The position numbers were made by a program, and so were the translations under genes. Below are positions 23,875 to 29,852 of a stretch of 29,852 nt of DNA, in pieces. Positions within the stretch are counted from its first letter, which is position 1. Each line of letters opens with the position of its first letter. Location of the stretch: contig JAMCTA010000122.1 of assembly GCA_023381895.1 (NCBI GenBank), positions 1 through 29,852 of the forward strand. Reading direction: 5' to 3'. Source of the stretch: Chloroflexota bacterium. GTDB taxonomy: Bacteria; Chloroflexota; UBA4733. The notes below the pieces were generated by a model, which ran no database searches, was not told the origin of the DNA, and saw nothing but the letters and a program-made list of their open reading frames with translations.

Positions 23875-25296
23875 ATGATGGTAACGCGGCGCAGTTTTCT
23901 AAACATCTGGCTGGGCCTGGCCGCAAGCACGGCGACCACCTCGCTGCTTGCTGCCTGTGGCGGCGCTACGGCAACGACACAGACTGCCACGTCGCTGGTG
24001 ACGACGGCAAGCACGGCGGCCACCACATCGTCTTCGACGGCCGCCAGCGCTGCCTTGGTGGCCACATCGTCAACAACAACTGCAAGTACTGCGGCGGCGG
24101 CGAGCGCCGCGCCCACCACTGGGCCGGCAACCGTCGTCTTCAACAACCGGATCGGCATCGAGAGTGAGATCTTCACGTTAATGGCGAAAGAGTTCAACAA
24201 GATGATGCCGGAGATCACGATCAAGATGGAGTCGTTCCCCGGCGCAAACTACTTCCAGAAGATATCGGTCTTAGTCGCCGGCGGCACCGAAGGTGATCTC
24301 GTGTTCATGCCGAGCATTCAGGGGCTCTACGGCTACGCATCGCGTGGGGTGTGGCGATGGACGGACAACTACATCGCGCGTGACAAGATTGACATGAGCC
24401 AGTGGTATCCAGCGGCGCTCCAGATGATGAAGTTCCAGGGCAAGACCATCGGCCTCCCCCTCTGGGCGCATCCATCAGTCGTCGGGCTCTTCTACAACGA
24501 GGATCTGTTCAAGGCGCAGGGTATGACGCCCCCTAATGGCAGCGAGACATTCACGCAGCTCAGCGACATGGCCACGCGTCTCACCAAGACGTCGAGCAGT
24601 GGCGTGGTGGAGCAGTATGGCTATCTCCCTGGTACCGACTGGTACAACGGGCTCGGGCAGGTCATCCTCGCGATGGGTGGGCAGATGCTCAGCAGCGATG
24701 GCAAGAAGCTGACCTTCGACCAGCCGGAGCCCACGGCGGCGCTCCAATGGCTCGATGATCTGTTCCAGAAGTCAAAGGTCGCACCCAATCCGACCATGCC
24801 CAATGTTGGTCTCCTGTCGGTCAATGGGAAGCTGGCGATGTGGGCAAGTGGGGTGTGGGGTTCCTGGTCAGCCAGCACGTGGAAGTTCAACTGGGGGGTG
24901 ACACTAACACCGGTTGGCGCACAGGGGAGCCACGGCGCGATGCTGCAAACGGACACCAACCCCATCACAGCGCGGTCGAAAGTCTCTGATGCTGCGTGGC
25001 AGTTCCACAAGTTCATGGCTACGGAACAGGCGGGTGAGATTCTCCTGGAGAAGAGCTACGTGTGGAGCCCCCGGCCGGATATTTCTGCGAAAGCTGCGAA
25101 GGTGAAAGGCCTGGCGCCCTTTGCGCAGGTGATGCCGCAGGCGGTGGCGCTACCGGTGCCCGCGAACTACCACTGTAACCGGTTGGACCTTACCATTGAT
25201 CCGATTACCACCGACCTCTGGCTGGGGAAGTTGTCGGTCGACCAAGCGGTGCAGAAGCTCGATCAAGCTGGCGATGTCGAGATCGCCCAGCCCTAG
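23875..25296 (+). CDS. extracellular solute-binding lipoprotein of a CUT1 sugar ABC importer
   Basis: 473 residues, family 1 binding protein. The N-terminus has a twin arginine (TRRSFL, R5-R6), a hydrophobic stretch and the lipobox LLAAC with C28, so it is probably exported by Tat and lipidated. Residues about 31-82 are a flexible T/S/A linker. The rest is a two-lobed binding domain: FNKMMPEITIKMESFPG, DLVFMPSIQGLYGYASRG, FYNEDLFKAQGM (a strong CUT1 signature) and the WQFHKFMATEQAGE hinge region. AAGGAT precedes ATG-ATG; the second ATG is an equally possible start. It opens the importer operon. The substrate is probably an oligosaccharide or glycoside, not predictable further. Confidence 0.92.
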   Translation: MMVTRRSFLNIWLGLAASTATTSLLAACGGATATTQTATSLVTTASTAATTSSSTAASAALVATSSTTTASTAAAASAAPTTGPATVVFNNRIGIESEIFTLMAKEFNKMMPEITIKMESFPGANYFQKISVLVAGGTEGDLVFMPSIQGLYGYASRGVWRWTDNYIARDKIDMSQWYPAALQMMKFQGKTIGLPLWAHPSVVGLFYNEDLFKAQGMTPPNGSETFTQLSDMATRLTKTSSSGVVEQYGYLPGTDWYNGLGQVILAMGGQMLSSDGKKLTFDQPEPTAALQWLDDLFQKSKVAPNPTMPNVGLLSVNGKLAMWASGVWGSWSASTWKFNWGVTLTPVGAQGSHGAMLQTDTNPITARSKVSDAAWQFHKFMATEQAGEILLEKSYVWSPRPDISAKAAKVKGLAPFAQVMPQAVALPVPANYHCNRLDLTIDPITTDLWLGKLSVDQAVQKLDQAGDVEIAQP

Positions 25297-25298
25297 GC

Positions 25299-25370
25299 CG
25301 GTCAAGTAATCCATCCCACCAGAGGGCGAGGCCTTTGGTGCCTCCGGAGGAGAGAGCAACTACTTGACCG
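25299..25370 (+). promoter_or_regulatory. long stem-loop between binding protein and permease genes
   Basis: CGGTCAAGTA (25299-25308) and TACTTGACCG (25361-25370) are perfect 10-bp arms that enclose 52 bases, which themselves hold smaller hairpins (GAGGC-N7-GCCTC). It begins one base after the binding-protein stop. Such intercistronic structures protect the upstream mRNA or attenuate the downstream genes, so that binding protein outnumbers the permeases. Confidence 0.55.
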
Positions 25371-25445
25371 ATGTTCTAGCGTCCGGCTCCGAACAGCATC
25401 GGTTGACAGGGTTACCAGGCGAGGGGTGCAGTGGGAGGCCAGCGA

Positions 25446-26354
25446 GTGACCGCCAGGAGGATGACCAACCAACGGCGCGAAGCGCTGACCGGCTACCTCC
25501 TCATCTCCCCTTGGCTAGTGGGATTCGTCTGTGTGACGGTCGGACCGATGCTCGCTTCGCTGGCCCTGACCTTCACCACCTACGATATGGTGACTCCTCC
25601 CCGGTTCATTGGTCTCCAAAACTACAAATTCGCCCTAACGGTTGATCCGCTCTTCTGGAGCTCGCTCTGGCGCTCAGTACTATTCGTACTGCTTGATATG
25701 CCAATGGGGATTTGCCTGTCACTCCTGCTGGCATCCCTGCTCAACCAGAAGCTGCGCGGCGTCAGGGTGTTTCGGACGCTCTTCTTTTTGCCCTCAGTCA
25801 CCCCAGCCGTCTCGGCGATCTTCTTCTGGATCTGGCTCTTCGACCCCAACTACGGGCTCCTGAACTGGGGGCTCTCTTTGATCGGGATCCGGGGACCAGG
25901 GTGGCTGGGGAGCACCACGTGGGCCTTGCCAGCCCTGGTGATCATTGATCTCTGGGCCAGCGTGGGTGGGACGCGCATGATCATCTTGCTCGCTGGCTTG
26001 CAGGGGATTCCGCAGGAGCTCTACGAAGCTGCCGAGATTGATGGCGCAACAATCTGGGGTAAATTTCGCAATGTCACCTTGCCGCTGCTGACGCCGGCGA
26101 TCTTCTTTGTGATGGTTTTGACGACTATCGCATCCCTGCAGATTTTCACCTCCGCCTACATTGGAACCAGCGGAGGACCAGGTCACGCGACCTGGTTCTA
26201 CACCTTTGACGTCTTCCAACAGGCGTTCCAGTTCGACCACATGGGGTATGCGGCAACGCTCGCCTGGATCTTCTTCGTCCTCATCTTCTGGATAACCTAT
26301 CTGCAGTTTCGCAACCAGGCGCGCTGGGTGCACTACGAGGGTGAGCGGCAATGA
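25446..26354 (+). CDS. sugar ABC transporter permease (first subunit, MalF/UgpA type)
   Basis: About 302 residues with six membrane helices. GGGAGG lies 7 bases before the GTG at 25446, so that start is preferred to the GTG at 25431; an ATG at 25461 touches an AGGAGG and is too close. The EAA loop that contacts the ATPase is ELYEAAEIDGATIWGKFRNVTLPLL. GLQNYKFAL, near the first periplasmic loop, is typical of CUT1 permeases. It is followed by the second permease, whose ATG overlaps its stop (ATGA). Confidence 0.92.
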   Translation: MTARRMTNQRREALTGYLLISPWLVGFVCVTVGPMLASLALTFTTYDMVTPPRFIGLQNYKFALTVDPLFWSSLWRSVLFVLLDMPMGICLSLLLASLLNQKLRGVRVFRTLFFLPSVTPAVSAIFFWIWLFDPNYGLLNWGLSLIGIRGPGWLGSTTWALPALVIIDLWASVGGTRMIILLAGLQGIPQELYEAAEIDGATIWGKFRNVTLPLLTPAIFFVMVLTTIASLQIFTSAYIGTSGGPGHATWFYTFDVFQQAFQFDHMGYAATLAWIFFVLIFWITYLQFRNQARWVHYEGERQ

Positions 26355-27283
26355 GCAGCACCGATACGACACCGGCCATTCGCCGGGACCGCGTCCGGGA
26401 ACACCGGGCTCTCTATAGCACTGGCACGGTACAAATCTCGGGTATCGCCCGGCGACTCAGCCTCTATGCGCTCGCCATCATCTTCTCGGTCATCTTTAGC
26501 ATCCCTTTCTATTGGGCACTCGTCGGATCAATCAAGAAGATCAACGAGATCCTGGTCGTACCCCCGGTCTGGTTCCCATCGGTGCCCCAGTGGCAGAATT
26601 ACGTCCAGGTGTTTCAGATGACGCCGTATTTGCTCTGGTACCAGAATACGGTGGTCGTCAGCGTGAGCTCGGCCGTAGGTCAGGTTCTCTCCAGTTCAAT
26701 CGTGGCCTATGGCTTCGCTCGTTTTCGCTTCCCAGGCCGCAACACGCTGTTCATGCTTGTCTTGAGCACGTTAATGCTCCCACCAACGGTCACGATGATC
26801 CCCTCCTTCCTGCTCTTCAAGCAGCTTGGCTGGCTAAATACCTGGCTGCCACTGATCGTGCCGAACTGGCTAGGCGGTGGTGCTTTCTTCATCTTCTTGT
26901 TCCGCCAGTTCTTCCTCTCAATTCCCCAGGATCTGGACGAGGCAGCAAGTCTCGATGGTGCGAACGCGATGCAGATCTTCTGGCGGATCCTGACACCACT
27001 CTGTGCGCCAGTCTGGGCTGCGGCTGCGATCATCTCCTTCCTCGGTAGTTGGAGCGATTTCATCGGCCCACTGATCTACTTGAACAGTCAGTCGAAGTAC
27101 ACGCTGTCTTTAGGGCTAGAGTACTTCAATACCGGGGGAATCACTGGCATACCCACAGGCCAGCCGATGCAAAACTTCCTCATGGCCGCGTCGGTCATGA
27201 TGACGGTGCCGCCTATCGTGCTCTTCTTCGTTGGCCAGCGCTACTTCATCCGAGGGGTGGTCATGAGCGGCATCAGGGGGTGA
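26351..27283 (+). CDS. carbohydrate ABC transporter permease (second subunit, MalG/UgpE type)
   Basis: 310 residues. The start overlaps the previous stop by 4 bases, a sign of coupled translation and equal production of the two permeases. A 25-residue charged N-terminus precedes six membrane helices. The EAA loop is DLDEAASLDGANAMQIFWRILTPL, and the C-terminus FFVGQRYFIRGVVMSGIRG is the usual end of this subfamily. The operon has no ATPase gene, so an MsmK/UgpC-type ATPase encoded elsewhere must energise the pair. Confidence 0.93.
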   Translation: MSSTDTTPAIRRDRVREHRALYSTGTVQISGIARRLSLYALAIIFSVIFSIPFYWALVGSIKKINEILVVPPVWFPSVPQWQNYVQVFQMTPYLLWYQNTVVVSVSSAVGQVLSSSIVAYGFARFRFPGRNTLFMLVLSTLMLPPTVTMIPSFLLFKQLGWLNTWLPLIVPNWLGGGAFFIFLFRQFFLSIPQDLDEAASLDGANAMQIFWRILTPLCAPVWAAAAIISFLGSWSDFIGPLIYLNSQSKYTLSLGLEYFNTGGITGIPTGQPMQNFLMAASVMMTVPPIVLFFVGQRYFIRGVVMSGIRG

Positions 27284-27298
27284 GAGGAGAATCCACAA

Positions 27299-28141
27299 GT
27301 GAGCCGGATCCGAGCAACGTTGCACGGCTCTCAGGTACGTGAGCAGAAGTTCGCGCTGGAGGAGAAGATCGCTCTCGCAGCAAGACACGGCTATGCAGGC
27401 GTGGATTTTAGCCTCGGCGAGGTCGAGCAGCAGTTTGGTAGTGACACCAAAGCAGTACGCGCGCTCTTGGCGCGCTACCACGTCGACGCAGCGGCGGTCG
27501 GGGGCGTGTTGGGAGCACACCTCTTTGCTGCAGGAGATGAATGGGCTGTGGCACTAAGGAGATTGTCACAGCGGGCGGGCGCCGCGGCATCCATAGGGGC
27601 AACCCGCACCGGCACGGTTCTCTGGAATCGTACCTTTCATCCGAAGGTGGAAGCTTGGTCCACCGTGGTCACGCGCATCCGCGAAGTTGACCAAGCTCTG
27701 GCAGGCACTGGCGTACGGCTCGGCGTGGAGTTTCTCGGTGTGAGGTCGCTCCATCCTGAGCGACCTCACGTATTCGTGCAGTCGCTCGTCGAGATGAATC
27801 ACCTGCTGGACGAGGCGGGAGCCGCGAACGTGGGCATAACGCTGGATTCATACCACTGGTACGCAGCCGGGGACACGCTGGAGACGATCCAGCAAACTCC
27901 GGCCCAGCGCATTGTCTTGCTGCACATCAATGATGCCAAGAACGTCCCGAAAGACGAACTGGTTGACAACGATCGTCTCCTGCCTGGCGAAGGGGTGATC
28001 CCCTTAGCTGCGTGGCTGGACGTGATCAAGAGTACCGGGTTCGATGGCTTTGCCGGCTTGGAGGTCCTCGGTCCCAGATTGGCCGGTATGGATGCGGACG
28101 CCTGCGCCAGGATCGGCATAGCGTCACTGGAACGGCTCTAG
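27299..28141 (+). CDS. sugar phosphate isomerase/epimerase-like TIM-barrel protein
   Basis: 280 residues from GTG at 27299 with GAGGAG upstream. It belongs to the xylose isomerase-like/AP endonuclease 2 family. Metal-site segments visible are the Glu in GVEFLG, D and H in TLDSYHWY, H and D in LLHINDAK, and Glu in GLEVLG. These enzymes isomerise or epimerise keto-sugars or act on inositol-type polyols. It sits 15 bases after the permease gene and 18 bases before a dehydrogenase, so it is probably part of the catabolic route for the imported sugar. The exact substrate is unknown. Confidence 0.88.
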   Translation: MSRIRATLHGSQVREQKFALEEKIALAARHGYAGVDFSLGEVEQQFGSDTKAVRALLARYHVDAAAVGGVLGAHLFAAGDEWAVALRRLSQRAGAAASIGATRTGTVLWNRTFHPKVEAWSTVVTRIREVDQALAGTGVRLGVEFLGVRSLHPERPHVFVQSLVEMNHLLDEAGAANVGITLDSYHWYAAGDTLETIQQTPAQRIVLLHINDAKNVPKDELVDNDRLLPGEGVIPLAAWLDVIKSTGFDGFAGLEVLGPRLAGMDADACARIGIASLERL

Positions 28142-28159
28142 AAGAGAGGGGGTAGGAGC

Positions 28160-29197
28160 GTGTTGCAATCGAAGCAGGTCGTCATCACCGAGCCAGGGCA
28201 AGCTGTCCTGCAAGAAGTCCAGGTAGACGAGACTGTCTGGGGCTCTACTGAGGTCTGGATCCGGACGCGCTACAGTCTGATCAGTGCGGGCACGGAAGGG
28301 GCCGCCTTCGCGAACCTGACCGGAGATCAGCGCTACCCAGTTCATCCCGGCTATGCCGCCGTCGGAGAGGTGGTGCATGAGGGCAGCGAGTTCCCTGACG
28401 TGCATCGTGGTGACCTCGTGTTCACGTACGCACGGCACCAGCTCTACAGCCGCGCTCGTCAACTCTGCGTGAAGGTTCCTGAAGGCATAGAGCTGTCCTC
28501 CGTTCCCTTTGCGCGTCTAGCTACCGTGGCGATGACGGCGCTGCGGGTCTCGAATCTAGAACTCGGTGACTGGGCGGTGGTCATTGGTCAGGGAACGGTG
28601 GGGAACCTGTGTGCACAGTTGCTCCAGCTCGCCGGTGTGGAAACGATTGGCGTCGATGTGACACCACATCGCCTCGACCTGGCGCAGGCATGTGGTATCA
28701 GCCGCACCATTGCTGCGCATAGCGGGGATGACGCGGTGGTAGAACAAGTGATGGCGCTTACCGCTGGTCGGGGAGTTGAAGCGACCGTTGAAGCTGTCGG
28801 CAATCCGCGCACTATCCACCTTGCCGCGCGTATAACCGGCCGGCTCGGAGAAGTAATCCTGCTCGGCAGCCCTCGCGGCCGCTATGACGCAGATGTGACA
28901 GAGGTGCTCAACTACGCCCATCTCTGGAGCAACGGTTGCCTTACGCTCAAAGGCGCACACGAGTGGCGATTTCCGGTACGGGCGGGCGGTGACGGGCGAA
29001 GAGGTGACACCTCACCGAAGCATTCTCTGGAACGAAACACCCACATTGCCTTTCGGCTGATGGCTGATGGCCGACTGAAGGTCCGGCCCCTACGCAGTCA
29101 TCTCCTGTCATCTGAACAGGCGCAGACTGCCTACGTTGGCTTACGCGACCGTAAAGACGAGTACGTCGGAGTAGTGTTTGACTGGACTCAGTTCTAG
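28160..29197 (+). CDS. medium-chain dehydrogenase/reductase (zinc-less type)
   Basis: 345 residues from a GTG start preceded by GTAGGAG. The N-terminal GroES-like domain has SLISAGTEGAAF, where zinc ADHs have the first catalytic Cys, and HPGYAAVGEVV in place of the G-H-E motif. The four-Cys structural zinc loop is absent. The Rossmann domain has GQGTVG (G143 to G148) and an Asp (GVD) at the end of the second strand, which suggests NAD. It belongs to the COG1063 branch with the I-S-A-G-T-E motif found in sugar and polyol dehydrogenases and related enzymes. Last gene of the importer operon; it probably oxidises the sugar or polyol taken up. Confidence 0.87.
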   Translation: MLQSKQVVITEPGQAVLQEVQVDETVWGSTEVWIRTRYSLISAGTEGAAFANLTGDQRYPVHPGYAAVGEVVHEGSEFPDVHRGDLVFTYARHQLYSRARQLCVKVPEGIELSSVPFARLATVAMTALRVSNLELGDWAVVIGQGTVGNLCAQLLQLAGVETIGVDVTPHRLDLAQACGISRTIAAHSGDDAVVEQVMALTAGRGVEATVEAVGNPRTIHLAARITGRLGEVILLGSPRGRYDADVTEVLNYAHLWSNGCLTLKGAHEWRFPVRAGGDGRRGDTSPKHSLERNTHIAFRLMADGRLKVRPLRSHLLSSEQAQTAYVGLRDRKDEYVGVVFDWTQF

Positions 29198-29232
29198 CGC
29201 CTGGCCCATACGTTGTTCCTCTATGCTCACGG

Positions 29233-29263
29233 TTGAATTGAGGTGATACGTATTACGTATGGT
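29233..29263 (+). promoter_or_regulatory. promoter-like site with 15-bp palindrome in a 19-base spacer
   Basis: TTGAAT (29233-29238) and TATGGT (29258-29263) are 19 bases apart. The perfect palindrome ATACGTA-T-TACGTAT (29246-29260) lies mostly in the spacer and overlaps the -10 box. This long-spacer design is characteristic of MerR-family regulated promoters. No MerR gene is in the window. Confidence 0.4.
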
Positions 29264-29321
29264 AAAAGCAGTGTAGCGCTTCAACGAGAGGTCTGGCCCT
29301 TCGACCCGGCCGCGGGGGGTG

Positions 29322-29363
29322 TTCGCAACAAAAATCCGCACGCGGTACGGACGGGTGCGGATT
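29322..29363 (-). terminator. intrinsic terminator read on the minus strand
   Basis: On the minus strand AATCCGCAC, a 13-base loop and GTGCGGATT form a 9-bp perfect stem immediately followed by TTTGTT, which gives a five-base T-run. It would stop transcription coming from the right of the window, toward the dehydrogenase gene. On the plus strand it is only a hairpin. Confidence 0.55.
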
Positions 29364-29408
29364 ACGCTCTACCAGCTTCTGGGTCTGACCTTTGTGAACC
29401 AGGCCGCC

Positions 29409-29468
29409 GGAAGTTCGGATCAATAGGGGGGAATTGGCTCCGCCCGCCGGGGAAAAGACCGAACTTCC
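29409..29468. repeat. perfect 10-bp inverted repeat
   Basis: GGAAGTTCGG (29409-29418) and CCGAACTTCC (29459-29468) enclose 40 bases. They flank the TAG that opens the frame of the next gene. They may belong to the boundary of a mobile element or to an RNA structure. Confidence 0.5.
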
Positions 29469-29852
29469 CTGAGCTTCACGATCTTCGTCGGGCCTGGGCG
29501 GGCGGCGAAGAAGCAGCAACGGGTGCGGCTCGGGTACCACTTCGACAACGCAAAGCCACCCAGGTTCTTCGACCCGCTCGCCTCCTCCAAGCAGTACCGC
29601 AATCCAATCGCTCTTGCGCAGGAGTGGCAGGGCATGCTGAGCGCAAGGGAGTGTGCTTCTCAGGCTGATCTGGCCCGCCAGCTTGGCGTCAGCCGCGCCC
29701 GTGTCACCCAGGTTCTCGGCTTGCTTGAGCTCGCGCCCGAGGTCTTGGAAGCCATCGTTGGTCTTGGTGACCCCTTGTCCACTCCCGTCGTCACCGAACG
29801 CAGCCTGCGTCCACTCCTCAAGTTACCGGTCGAAGAACCTGGGTGGCTTTGC
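29427..29852 (+). CDS. HTH DNA-binding protein of recombinase-accessory type (partial)
   Basis: Open to the right edge (about 142 residues visible). A conserved-looking opening (LSFTIFVGPGRAA) is followed by RVRLGYHFDNAKPPRFFDPL and NPIALAQEW. Then comes a ParB/KorB-like helix-turn-helix (SQADLARQLGVSRARVTQVL) with a Leu-Leu-Glu-Leu recognition-helix tail and LGDPLSTPVVTERSLRPLL. I recognise this as the kind of protein encoded beside large serine recombinases in some bacteria; this is an impression. No ATG, GTG or TTG lies before the conserved region; the first usable one (GTG at 29523) would remove it. The same frame is also open upstream of the TAG at 29424 (29277-29423). The gene may be damaged at its 5' end. 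Confidence 0.5.

Noticed and set aside
24001..24120. Repetitive ACG/ACC/GCC-rich stretch in the lipoprotein gene, considered as a DNA repeat
   Set aside because: It is the coding sequence of a low-complexity linker, with no regular repeat unit.
23694..24224. Minus-strand open frame rich in Ala and Val
   Set aside because: It is the complement of the T/S/A linker of the solute-binding lipoprotein.
29243..29668. Plus-strand open frame of 141 codons at the right edge
   Set aside because: Its translation is not protein-like, and a different frame over the same bases gives the recognisable HTH protein.

Overview
The window most likely comes from a member of the Chloroflexota, probably close to the Thermomicrobia. 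This is inferred from gene content and style, not from a marker gene. The clues are a GT39-type glycosyltransferase with a three-module C-terminal tail, a response regulator with a long helical N-terminal region of a kind I associate with Chloroflexota, frequent GTG and TTG starts, moderately high GC, and a solute-binding lipoprotein with a Tat-like signal. No rRNA, tRNA or CRISPR array is visible.

Layout. 1-1089: the 5' end of a sigma-70 factor and a DtxR/MntR-family metalloregulator, both on the minus strand. 1345-4197: a large membrane glycosyltransferase. 4395-5455: two plus-strand genes I do not recognise, one with a coiled coil and one with a basic tail. 5664-6779: a split TrkA pair (NAD-binding subunits of a potassium uptake system). 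6787-13048: a compact minus-strand run alaS, ruvX, mltG, prepilin peptidase, acyl carrier protein, KAS III-like enzyme. 13265-17883: three sulfatase-fold hydrolases on the minus strand, with an IclR regulator read divergently from them at 17989. 19014-19915: a membrane-anchored His-rich protein preceded by a frame-broken winged-helix gene remnant. 20149-23629: a hybrid histidine kinase and a response regulator with a decayed ATPase-like region, arranged tail to tail. 23875-29197: a CUT1-type sugar ABC importer (binding protein and two permeases, no ATPase) followed by a sugar isomerase/epimerase-like TIM-barrel protein and a zinc-less medium-chain dehydrogenase. 29233 to the right end: a palindrome in a 19-base promoter spacer, a minus-strand terminator, an inverted repeat and the start of a recombinase-accessory-like HTH protein, which suggests the edge of a mobile element.

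How the genes may work together. The alaS cluster is a housekeeping unit into which prepilin processing and an orphan acyl-ACP condensation pair have been placed. The sulfatases, the IclR regulator and the sugar importer with its two catabolic enzymes fit uptake and breakdown of a modified (possibly sulfated) carbohydrate. However, they are 6 kb apart, and only a weakly similar palindrome half-site (GGTAC) links their promoter regions.

No single undescribed system is certain. The best candidates for new biology are the sulfatase-fold triad with one threonine-nucleophile member, the decayed-kinase response regulator, the unknown coiled-coil/basic-tail pair, and the HxHxH membrane protein.
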